Origin: Chitinophagales bacterium
GTDB lineage: Bacteria; Bacteroidota; Bacteroidia; Chitinophagales; Chitinophagaceae
Direction of reading: 5' to 3'
Length of the DNA: 12,307 bases
NCBI GenBank assembly: GCA_015654495.1
Contig: JAATGW010000412.1
Location: 1-12,307, forward strand
The translations under genes and the position numbers were made by a program. Below the pieces are notes generated by a model. The model worked only from the letters and a program-made list of their open reading frames with translations, did not search any database and had not been told where the DNA came from. Shown piece after piece: positions 6,991 through 12,307 of the stretch (its first letter is position 1; each line of letters starts with the position of its first letter).

Positions 6991-7089
6991 CTGGTTATCT
7001 GGTTGCTGGTTGCGGGTAACTGGATCCTTGTCACTGGTTCGGGCTACCAGAACCCAGCCACCAGAATCCAGAGTCCAGCCACCAGATAC
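6991..7089. repeat. Imperfect palindrome built from CTGGnnn/CAGnnnC heptads
   Basis: Thirteen consecutive 7-nt units lie in one register from 6999 to 7089, after one 8-nt unit at 6991. The left half is mostly CTGGTTG-like (starts 6999, 7006, 7013, 7020, 7027, 7034). The right half is CAG-type units such as CAGCCAC (starts 7048, 7055, 7062, 7069, 7076, 7083), roughly the reverse complement. The centre has CTGGT (7034-7038) facing ACCAG (7046-7050). It lies between the divergent starts of korA and the Bax-inhibitor gene and could fold into a long imperfect hairpin. No reading frame is supported through it. Confidence 0.8.
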
Positions 7090-7151
7090 AAGCTCCTGCT
7101 ATTTTTATGATTTTTATCGCATTAATAATGTGAACTTTGCAGGGTATTTTA

Positions 7152-7158
7152 TATTTTG
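7152..7158 (+). promoter_or_regulatory. Candidate -7 box of the Bax-inhibitor-like gene
   Basis: TATTTTG lies 21 nt ahead of the ATG at 7180. It has the same TAnTTTG form as the boxes at 2556 and 8027. At the expected -33 position only ATG (7128-7130) is seen, not TTG, so support is moderate to weak. Confidence 0.28.
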
Positions 7159-7179
7159 TCGCACTAAACTCTAAAAATT

Positions 7180-7935
7180 ATGTCGCTTTTTGAATCCGGC
7201 AATCCTACTATTTCTGAGAAGGCATTTGAAAAATCGCTGGTTATTAACCATGAAAACACCATGACGGTGCGTGGGACCATGAATAAATTCGGGTTCATGT
7301 TTCTGATGGTTATGGCAACAGCATTTTATACGTGGAATGCTTTCAACGGTGGTCAGGATATTACAGGATATCTGTTAACCGGGGCTATTGGTGGTCTGGT
7401 TGTAGCACTGGTCATTATTTTCAAGCAACAATGGGCAGGTTACCTCGCTCCTTTATATGCTTTGCTTGAAGGTTTGTTTGTAGGTGGAATATCAGCTTAC
7501 TATAATGCACAGTTTGCAGACAAAGCTCCCTATCTTATCATTCAGGCAGTAACGCTCACTTTTGGAACTGTGATTGCAATGTATGCCCTCTATCAGTTCA
7601 GAATAATCAAAGCAACCGAAAGGTTCAGGTCGATTTTACTGACAGCCACATTGGGTGTTGTAGTATTTTATCTAATAGCCTGGGTGCTGAGGATGTTTGG
7701 TATTGAGGTTCCATTTATACATGAAGGCACAACTTTCGGTATTCTTTTTTCAGTTGCCGTAGTCGCAATAGCAGCACTAAACCTTATACTTGATTTTGAT
7801 ATGATCGAAAGAGGTTCTGCAATGGGGGCACCTAAATACATGGAATGGTATGGGGCTTTCGGGCTGCTTGTTACCATAGTTTGGTTGTATTTAGAGATCC
7901 TAAGGCTGCTTGCTAAGATGAACAGCCGCAAGTAA
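7180..7935 (+). CDS. Bax inhibitor-1/YccA family membrane protein
   Basis: A 251-residue inner-membrane protein with seven predicted membrane segments, at about 36-54, 62-81, 87-108, 117-138, 151-171, 184-204 and 223-246, after a polar N-terminus of about 30 residues. The signature of the BI-1/YccA (TMBIM) family is the end of helix 6, LILDFDMIERG (202-212), and helix 7, YGAFGLLVTIVWLYLEILRLL. Aspartates 205 and 207 fall where family members keep acidic residues linked to a pH-sensitive calcium leak. The physiological role in bacteria is poorly defined. It appears monocistronic: a candidate promoter box lies just upstream and a strong terminator follows 18 nt after the stop. Confidence 0.92.
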   Translation: MSLFESGNPTISEKAFEKSLVINHENTMTVRGTMNKFGFMFLMVMATAFYTWNAFNGGQDITGYLLTGAIGGLVVALVIIFKQQWAGYLAPLYALLEGLFVGGISAYYNAQFADKAPYLIIQAVTLTFGTVIAMYALYQFRIIKATERFRSILLTATLGVVVFYLIAWVLRMFGIEVPFIHEGTTFGILFSVAVVAIAALNLILDFDMIERGSAMGAPKYMEWYGAFGLLVTIVWLYLEILRLLAKMNSRK

Positions 7936-7953
7936 CTAATTGATTATCAATTG

Positions 7954-7987
7954 AGCCATCCATCTTTTTCGATGGGTGGCTTTTTTT
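7954..7987 (+). terminator. Intrinsic terminator after the Bax-inhibitor-like gene
   Basis: AGCCATCCATC (7954-7964) pairs with GATGGGTGGCT (7971-7981) through eleven pairs including one U-G. The loop is TTTTTC and a run of seven T follows (7981-7987). A small AATTGA/TCAATT inverted repeat (7938-7952) lies just before it. Confidence 0.93.
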
Positions 7988-8002
7988 ATTCGGTAAGCAG
8001 GC

Positions 8003-8033
8003 TTGCAGGTGTACCAATTCGGTATTTACTTTG
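8003..8033 (+). promoter_or_regulatory. Candidate promoter of the T9SS-exported protein gene
   Basis: TTG (8003-8005), a 21-nt spacer and TACTTTG (8027-8033) resemble the Bacteroidota -33/-7 pair. It lies right behind the previous gene's terminator and predicts a leader of about 60 nt. That leader includes the near-palindrome GTTACATGTGAC (8047-8058). Confidence 0.42.
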
Positions 8034-8103
8034 TTTCATGGTAATTGTTACATGTGACGCACGTAGTTTTCCGAAGTAACAAAAACCAAAAATCACAAAC
8101 CAA

Positions 8104-8787
8104 ATGAAGACACAGCAGATCCTTACTACAGTTATTGCAAGTTTTGTTTTAGCATTTTCAATCAATACAGTTGACGCTCAGTCGGCGATTGATAGCTCTA
8201 AGACTCCCAAAAATCAAATTGTTCAGGTTGTATTTATAGATTTTACAGCATATTCTGATGTTAAAGGAAATATGATTGAATGGGCTACCATTCTTGAAGC
8301 CAACCTGGATAAATTTATTATTCAGCGCAGTATTGACAACCTACCTTTTGAAACTATTGGCGAAATAAAAGGACGTGGGATTCACGGAGCAGTTACTCAA
8401 TACTATTCTTTTACGGATGATAAGCCGCAAAAAGGCAAGAATATCTATCGCCTGCTTATGGCTGATATTCATGGAAACTATAAAATCTCAGAAACTAAAT
8501 CAGTAAGCTGGACTGCCCTGATCGAATTGAATAATGGATTTCATACTTATCCCAATCCTGCAAAACCTGGCGATAATGTAAAAATTAATGTTGAAGAAAA
8601 AGGTCAGTACGCAGTGCAGTTTTTTTCTCTCAGTGGAAAACAGGTAATTAATACGATAGTGAATGGTGGTGGATCTTCAGCTTTTTCAGTACAGATACCT
8701 TCGATGTTAGGTAAAGGATTTTATATCGTCAGGCTTACAAGGGCGGATACAAAAGAAATGTTTCAGCAGAAAATAATGGTATTGTAA
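8104..8787 (+). CDS. Secreted protein with T9SS type A C-terminal sorting domain
   Basis: A 227-residue protein with a clear signal peptide (MKTQQILTTVIASFVLAFSINTVDA, cleavage likely after Ala25). The middle (about 55-138) is a beta-rich module with IEWATILEANLDKFIIQRS, FETIGEIKG, YSFTDDKP.KGKNIYRLLMADIHGNY. This is the beta-sandwich often found just before sorting domains. The C-terminal domain (about 147-227) starts with HTYPNPAKPGD and ends GFYIVRLTRADTKEMFQQKIMVL, the pattern recognised by the type IX secretion system. The product should therefore be exported through the outer membrane and released or anchored at the surface. No catalytic domain is present, so the protein is little more than the adaptor module and the sorting tag. 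Its role is unknown. It has its own candidate promoter and terminator. Confidence 0.9.
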   Translation: MKTQQILTTVIASFVLAFSINTVDAQSAIDSSKTPKNQIVQVVFIDFTAYSDVKGNMIEWATILEANLDKFIIQRSIDNLPFETIGEIKGRGIHGAVTQYYSFTDDKPQKGKNIYRLLMADIHGNYKISETKSVSWTALIELNNGFHTYPNPAKPGDNVKINVEEKGQYAVQFFSLSGKQVINTIVNGGGSSAFSVQIPSMLGKGFYIVRLTRADTKEMFQQKIMVL

Positions 8788-8813
8788 TAAACGTAATGGT
8801 TGAATTTTTTATG

Positions 8814-8837
8814 AAGGCTGCCTGCAGCCTTTTTTTT
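8814..8837 (+). terminator. Intrinsic terminator after the T9SS-exported protein gene
   Basis: AAGGCTG (8814-8820) and CAGCCTT (8825-8831) form a perfect 7-bp stem with loop CCTG. A T tract follows (8830-8837). It begins 26 nt after the stop codon. Confidence 0.9.
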
Positions 8838-8954
8838 ATTTTGTTTATTCCGGCGCGACTTAATGATGGTTTCTCCTGCATCAGCTTTCGGGCCCGATCT
8901 CTTACTGTCATCAGCTATTTTTTTCGATGAATCAACTTTTTCCTTCGATTACTG
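8838..8954. other. Intergenic stretch, nothing assigned
   Basis: First part of the 636-nt gene-free interval 8788-9423. A minus-strand frame here encodes a Lys-rich run without a start codon and is not called. The rest of the interval is taken up by the two small-RNA-like units below and a roughly 150-nt spacer (9103-9253) in which no feature is supported. Confidence 0.5.
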
Positions 8955-8956
8955 GT

Positions 8957-8987
8957 TTCAGTATTCGTTAAAACACGACTATTTTTA
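8957..8987 (+). promoter_or_regulatory. Promoter-like region of small RNA copy A
   Basis: TTCA (8957-8960) and TATTTTTA (8980-8987) flank a segment that is recognisably similar to the one ahead of copy B (CGTTAAAACAC versus CGTAAATTCCAC). TATTTTTA matches TAnnTTTG in all but the last base. Conservation between the two copies is the main support. Confidence 0.4.
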
Positions 8988-8990
8988 CAG

Positions 8991-9102
8991 CCTCAATCGT
9001 ACAAATACGAATAACAACCGGGGATAATTACTAAACCCGATTCAAAATATAACACGGATGGTTTGAGGATATTGCCGGCCCGCCTTTGGTGGGTCGGCTT
9101 TT
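8991..9102 (+). ncRNA. Candidate small RNA, copy A of a tandem pair
   Basis: About 112 nt, with the 5' end estimated from the promoter-like box and the 3' end from the terminator. In order it has: a hairpin TCGTA/TACGA with loop CAAA (8997-9010); a variable region with a possible CGGG/CCCG stem; the conserved block TAACACGGATGGTTT followed by GAGGATATT (9050-9073); and a terminator stem GCCGGCCCGCC/GGTGGGTCGGC (9074-9098) closed by TTT with two G-U pairs, then TTTT. The same elements occur in the same order at 9287-9417. No reading frame with a start runs through it on this strand. I do not recognise the family. The alternative is a duplicated non-functional terminator element. Confidence 0.5.
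9074..9102 (+). terminator. Terminator of small RNA copy A
   Basis: An 11-bp stem with two G-U pairs, triloop TTT, and a short T4 tract interrupted by CC. It is the weaker of the two copies but keeps the fold. Confidence 0.6.
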
Positions 9103-9253
9103 CCATTTAAAAACGAAACCCAAAGATTAGATGGAGTTTGCTGCATGTACCAAAAAGGGCCTGGTTTTTTATCTGGAAGACCATCATTAAAATTCTCAAA
9201 CCAACAACTATTCAGTTTTTCGATAATCACTTTATTTGTTTCGCCCGGTGATT

Positions 9254-9283
9254 TTCAAACCCGTAAATTCCACATTATTTTTA
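9254..9283 (+). promoter_or_regulatory. Promoter-like region of small RNA copy B
   Basis: TTCA (9254-9257) and TATTTTTA (9276-9283), with a 19-nt distance from TTC to the box, parallel copy A (20 nt). Both copies continue with CA directly after the -7-like box. Confidence 0.4.
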
Positions 9284-9286
9284 CAT

Positions 9287-9417
9287 CAACACCGTAAGAA
9301 TACGGAAATGCAACGAAGCAGAAAATACGGTTGTCAAATCAGATAGTTCAACAAAAAAGATATTAACACGGATGGTTTTAGGATATGCCGGCCCGCCTTT
9401 GACGGGCCGGCTTTTTT
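9287..9417 (+). ncRNA. Candidate small RNA, copy B of a tandem pair
   Basis: About 131 nt, with ends estimated as for copy A. The 5' hairpin is CCGTA/TACGG with loop AGAA (9292-9305). It has the same size and nearly the same distance from the promoter-like box as in copy A, and its first pair has changed from U-A to C-G on both sides. A 58-nt variable region follows (39 nt in copy A). Then come TAACACGGATGGTTT and TAGGATAT (9364-9386), and a GC-rich terminator. Its 3' end faces the end of the AIM24-like gene 7 nt away. The function and partners are unknown. Confidence 0.52.
9387..9417 (+). terminator. Terminator of small RNA copy B
   Basis: GCCGGCCCG (9387-9395) and CGGGCCGGC (9403-9411) form a perfect 9-bp GC stem with loop CCTTTGA, followed by six T. 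The orientation is for plus-strand transcripts; there is no T tract for the opposing minus-strand gene. Confidence 0.9.
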
Positions 9418-9423
9418 ATTTTA

Positions 9424-10230
9424 TTAACGTCCGTCTCCGTCGAGCAGGTTACCTAATCCTCCAAGAATGCTGCCTTCTTCTTTTCGATTGTAAGTGCCGT
9501 AAGAAAGAATCCGGCTGGCGAGCCTGCTGACCGGCAACGTTTGAATCCACACCTTTCCTGGTCCTGTAAGAGTAGCAAAGAAAAGACCTTCTCCACCAAA
9601 GATTGTATTGCGGATCCCGCCTACATACTGGATATCGAAATTAATCTGACGGGTATATGCCACTATACAACCTGTGTCAATTTTCAGTGATTCTCCCGGT
9701 TGTAATTCTTTTTCGAAAACATGACCACCTGCATGTACAAACGCCATCCCATCACCTTCGAGCTTTTGCATGATAAATCCTTCACCGCCAAACAAGCCTG
9801 TTCCTAATCTTCTTTGAAAAGCAATTCCTATGCTTACTCCTTTGGCAGCACATAGAAATGCATCTTTCTGACAGATTAACATACCGCCTAACTGGAGCAG
9901 ATCCATGGCAATTATCTTTCCAGGATAGGGAGACGCAAAACTTATTCTTTTCTTATTGTGCCCAACGTTCGTGAAAGCTGTCATAAAGAGACTTTCACCT
10001 GTTAGTAAGCGTTTACCTGCAGAAAAAAGTTTACCGACAATACTATTGTCCTGCTGCCTGGATCCATCACCAAAAATGGTCTGCATTTGAATTCCGTCGT
10101 CCATCATCATGAAACTGCCGGATTCAGCAACGGCTGTTTCTGATGGATCGAGTTCAATTTCCACATACTGCATTTCTTCTCCAAAAATCCTGTAATCGAT
10201 TTCATGATTTGTTCTGGAAGAATGGCTCAT
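9424..10230 (-). CDS. AIM24/TIGR00266 family protein
   Basis: A 268-residue beta-rich cytosolic protein of the DUF124/AIM24 family, named for a yeast protein affecting mitochondria; the biochemical role in bacteria is undefined. The family's Gly-rich turns are evident: LFGGEGFIMQKLEGDGMAFVHAGG (146-169) and the matching IFGGEGLFFATLTGPG (210-225). These fit an internally duplicated beta-barrel-like fold. ESGSFMMMDDGIQMQT (36-51) is the conserved N-terminal segment. There is no signal peptide or membrane helix. The C-terminus is Gly-rich (SILGGLGNLLDGDGR). The start is the ATG at 10230. The upstream FAD-oxidase gene is on the same strand but 195 nt away, so it may have its own promoter. Downstream it converges on small RNA copy B. 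Confidence 0.9.
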   Translation of the reverse strand: MSHSSRTNHEIDYRIFGEEMQYVEIELDPSETAVAESGSFMMMDDGIQMQTIFGDGSRQQDNSIVGKLFSAGKRLLTGESLFMTAFTNVGHNKKRISFASPYPGKIIAMDLLQLGGMLICQKDAFLCAAKGVSIGIAFQRRLGTGLFGGEGFIMQKLEGDGMAFVHAGGHVFEKELQPGESLKIDTGCIVAYTRQINFDIQYVGGIRNTIFGGEGLFFATLTGPGKVWIQTLPVSRLASRILSYGTYNRKEEGSILGGLGNLLDGDGR

Positions 10231-10425
10231 CTTTTTATTTTTTTATGAATGTAAAAAGATTGTGACGAAAACCATACCGGAATAGTTGTACCGGCCAGGA
10301 TCATGCTCCCGGTTAAAAATGAAAATGCCGTTGAAGTTTAATTCTGAAAAACTGCAATCAATCCTGAAAAGACTGGAAGTTGAATTCTTCCTGACAACCT
10401 GGAAAGAAATACCTCCGGGGTTCTA

Positions 10426-11817
10426 TCATGAAGGAACTATATTATTGTTCATGCAGAAAAAGTTCTCCGGATCATACTGTGTTTTTATTTTCCTTAAGCG
10501 GAGATAATTTTCTCCATAAGCACTGCTCAGCCTGGCTGCATCGTCACGATCCAGGTGATTGACATAAACACCGTTTGAATAGGGCTGAATTTCATTCCAG
10601 AAATTCCGGGTCCAGCGTATATTTTTCTCATCTTCTGTTGGGTCGGTCCACTGCGTTATAATATCAATATCCCAATGTTGCTGACGGTTTGAAAAAGCGG
10701 TATCTGCGGGATTAATTCTTGTTATTTCACCTTTCAGGTAAAAGAACAGGACCGGCGTGATGGGGCTTGGCCGGGTCTGAAGATGTTGTATCTGGATGTC
10801 GATCAGTTCGTCACTCAGTTCAGAAAAAAATCCTGATTTCCAGTAACGACGAATTCCTTTGGGAGCCGCTGCGTCGAGAAATTTCTGCAACTGTGTATAA
10901 GGTAATGGCCCTACAAGGTCAGCGATAGGACTTGCAAATGCCCTGATCGGTGCGAGGATTTTTTCTGCTTCTTCCTGGGGACCAAACCAGGAAGGTAACA
11001 ACGCACAAACCGGTATACCATCCGGTGTACAGATAAACCCGGCAAATATCACTAATTCATCGGGAGTTGTCGGAACAAATTCACGGTAGAACTGCATAAC
11101 CTGTTTTGCCAGTTCCATCGGATACAGGAGCATTCCTCCGGTCACCATGGGGCCTATCGGGTGCAGCCGGAAGGTAAGAGAGACGATTACTCCAAAATTG
11201 CCACCGCCGCCGCGTATGGCCCAGAACAGGTCAGGATGATTGTCTTTATCTGTATGTATGATTTCTCCGGTGGCTGTAACAAGTTCAGCCGAAAGCAGAT
11301 TATCACTTGCGCTACCCAACATACTCATCAGCCAGCCAATTCCGCCGCCAAGCGTGAGCCCGGTGATGCCTGTTTCGGAAACTGTTCCTCCTGTTGTAGC
11401 TAATCCAAATTCCTGTGTTGCCGCATCAAGTTCATTCCAGATTGTGCCTGCTTCAGCAGTAGCCGTTTTATTTATTGGGTCAACCGTTATTTTTTTCATC
11501 AGCGAAAAATCGATCATTACTCCGGCATCGCAAACAGCGTTACCTGCGATATTATGACCGCCGCCTCTTATAGAAACTTTTAAATTATGTTCGCGTGCAA
11601 ACCTGATCGCATGCACCACATCCTCTGTATTTTTACATTGAACGATAACAGCGGGTTTTCTATCGATCATGCCATTCCAGACTGCGCGGGTGGAATCGTA
11701 ATGATCATGGCCCGGACTAAGGATATTGCCGGTGACTTTTTTTCTTAATTCTTCCACTAATGTTCCATCGATAGCAATGGCTTCGGCAAAATTACCGTTG
11801 GTTGGTTCGGTGATCAT
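10426..11817 (-). CDS. FAD-linked oxidase, berberine-bridge-enzyme type
   Basis: A 463-residue flavoprotein with the PCMH-type FAD-binding domain (about 50-230) and a C-terminal BBE segment. RGGGHNIAG (84-92) holds His88, the expected 8-alpha covalent FAD attachment site. The second FAD-contact region is GLTLGGGIGWLM, followed by SDNLLSAELVTATGEI. The Cys used for bicovalent flavin in some relatives is not seen in the ATTGGTVSETGITG segment, so single-point attachment is likely. IRGGGGNFGVIVSLTF is the usual end of the FAD domain, and YDPENFFCMNNNI near the C-terminus is the BBE signature. Such enzymes oxidise sugars, alcohols or secondary metabolites with O2; the substrate here is unknown. 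There is no clear signal peptide. The length is normal. The start is the ATG at 11817. Confidence 0.93.
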   Translation of the reverse strand: MITEPTNGNFAEAIAIDGTLVEELRKKVTGNILSPGHDHYDSTRAVWNGMIDRKPAVIVQCKNTEDVVHAIRFAREHNLKVSIRGGGHNIAGNAVCDAGVMIDFSLMKKITVDPINKTATAEAGTIWNELDAATQEFGLATTGGTVSETGITGLTLGGGIGWLMSMLGSASDNLLSAELVTATGEIIHTDKDNHPDLFWAIRGGGGNFGVIVSLTFRLHPIGPMVTGGMLLYPMELAKQVMQFYREFVPTTPDELVIFAGFICTPDGIPVCALLPSWFGPQEEAEKILAPIRAFASPIADLVGPLPYTQLQKFLDAAAPKGIRRYWKSGFFSELSDELIDIQIQHLQTRPSPITPVLFFYLKGEITRINPADTAFSNRQQHWDIDIITQWTDPTEDEKNIRWTRNFWNEIQPYSNGVYVNHLDRDDAARLSSAYGENYLRLRKIKTQYDPENFFCMNNNIVPS

Positions 11818-12053
11818 GATACAGCAGTTTAGGTTATTAGTAATGAAGTGAATCGGGATCTTGTCTTAATGAGGAAACAGCTATTCCTGCATTTTCACAG
11901 AGGCGGGATATTAAAAAAAAGTCTGAATGGGTTAATAAGTATTATATCCGACGGGCAATATTAAGTTAAGCATTTTTGTGAACCACTGACAGATTTTTTA
12001 ATCATGATGATTGGGATTTTTTCTGACTAATGCTGTTATTTATTAGCATGGGG
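11818..12053. other. Intergenic stretch ahead of the FAD-oxidase gene
   Basis: No gene is supported on either strand. The promoter of the minus-strand oxidase should lie here, but I find no TAnTTTG-like box with a TTG on that strand. A weak GGATAT/ATATCC inverted repeat (11906-11949) is probably chance. Confidence 0.4.
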
Positions 12054-12089
12054 TAAAAATAAAAAGCCCCCGCCTTGAAAGGCAGGGGC
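12054..12089 (-). terminator. Intrinsic terminator of the membrane-protein gene
   Basis: On the minus strand GCCCCTGCC and GGCGGGGGC pair through nine bases with one U-G, loop TTTCAA (12066-12089). Two runs of five T separated by A follow (down to 12054). It begins 27 nt after the stop at 12117. Confidence 0.92.
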
Positions 12090-12116
12090 GATATAAAAAT
12101 TCAACATCAAACTTTA

Positions 12117-12307
12117 TCAGGCTTTAAGTCTGGTCTTGCTTTTTGGAAGTCCGTTCCAAACCGGCTTGCCTTGTATTGTTCTCACCAGGTAAGTGATACC
12201 GGTAAGAATAAAGAAGAAGGGACCCAGTAATCCGAATATAGAAACCCACCGCCCACTGTAGAACTTGCTCATCGGGCGTTTAAGCCTTTCAGCAATCAGG
12301 TACATAC
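12117..12307 (-). CDS. C-terminal end of a membrane protein, possibly PepSY-TM-like
   Basis: The frame is open to the window edge, so the 62 residues from the ATG at 12305 are more likely the tail of a larger protein than a complete gene. One strong hydrophobic segment (VSIFGLLGPFFFILTGITYLV) is preceded by basic and aromatic residues (LKRPMSKFYSGRW) and followed by a basic tail (LPKSKTRLKA). The arrangement of a SGR motif, then a final helix ending in an aliphatic-aromatic stretch and a short basic tail, resembles the last helix of PepSY-associated transmembrane proteins. That match is weak without the rest of the sequence. A strong terminator lies just downstream. Confidence 0.5.
   Translation of the reverse strand, partial: MYLIAERLKRPMSKFYSGRWVSIFGLLGPFFFILTGITYLVRTIQGKPVWNGLPKSKTRLKA

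Noticed and set aside
8765..8948. Minus-strand open frame rich in Lys and Ser (SKEKVDSSKKIADDSKRSGPK...)
   Set aside because: It has no start codon after an upstream stop and runs antisense through the T9SS-gene terminator and coding end. It is possibly a remnant.
9042..9230. Minus-strand 62-codon frame (MIIEKLNSCWFENFNDGLPDKK...)
   Set aside because: Its end runs antisense through the copy A terminator and conserved block, no family is recognised, and it has no terminator or RBS. The middle could be a decayed gene, but this cannot be shown.
10319..10507. Plus-strand frame of 62 codons (MKMPLKFNSEKLQSILKRLEVEFF...) between the AIM24 and FAD-oxidase genes
   Set aside because: The first 36 codons have plausible codon use, but the last third is antisense to the conserved BBE end of the oxidase gene, I know no family for it, and it lacks a promoter or terminator. 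It may be a gene remnant.
11161..11557. Plus-strand frames inside the FAD-oxidase gene
   Set aside because: They are antisense to the conserved FAD-binding motifs and have no domain of their own.

Overview
The window looks like a chromosomal segment of a Bacteroidota bacterium, most likely from the Chitinophagales/Sphingobacteriales side. The evidence is a secreted protein with a type IX secretion (T9SS) C-terminal sorting domain, a Bacteroidota-style DivIC, a decayed TonB C-terminal-domain gene, a fused gamma/alpha KorA, a nucleoside-symporter-type MFS permease paired with a Gfo/Idh/MocA oxidoreductase, A/T-rich promoter-like boxes without clear Shine-Dalgarno sites, and moderate GC. There is no phage, insertion sequence, CRISPR array, tRNA or rRNA.

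Layout. 1-524 is the 3' end of an FG-GAP beta-propeller gene, closed by a strong terminator that abuts the divIC-like gene (592-876). An 80-residue anti-sigma-like small protein (1045-1287) and endonuclease III (1323-2006) follow on the same strand. Tail to tail with nth lies a broken TonB-domain gene (2012-2437, minus). An MFS permease (2600-3832) and a Gfo/Idh/MocA oxidoreductase (3871-5064) form a likely sugar or nucleoside uptake-and-oxidation pair. They converge on korA (5088-6950, minus), which stands without korB. korA is bracketed by two palindromic repeats that both have a 7-nt period. A Bax-inhibitor-1/YccA membrane protein (7180-7935) and a T9SS-exported protein (8104-8787) follow, each with its own terminator. 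The last third holds AIM24/TIGR00266 (9424-10230), an FAD-linked oxidase (10426-11817) and the C-terminal end of a membrane protein (12117-12307), all on the minus strand.

The most interesting stretch is the gene-free interval 8838-9423. It holds two tandem copies of one architecture: a promoter-like box, a 5-bp hairpin with a covarying first pair, a variable middle, a nearly identical 22-23-nt block, and a GC-rich intrinsic terminator. I read these as two paralogous small RNA genes that I cannot assign to a family I know. Other points worth a look are the multiply damaged TonB-like pseudogene, the heptad-built palindromes around korA, and recurring TTG-N20/21-TAnTTTG promoter candidates.
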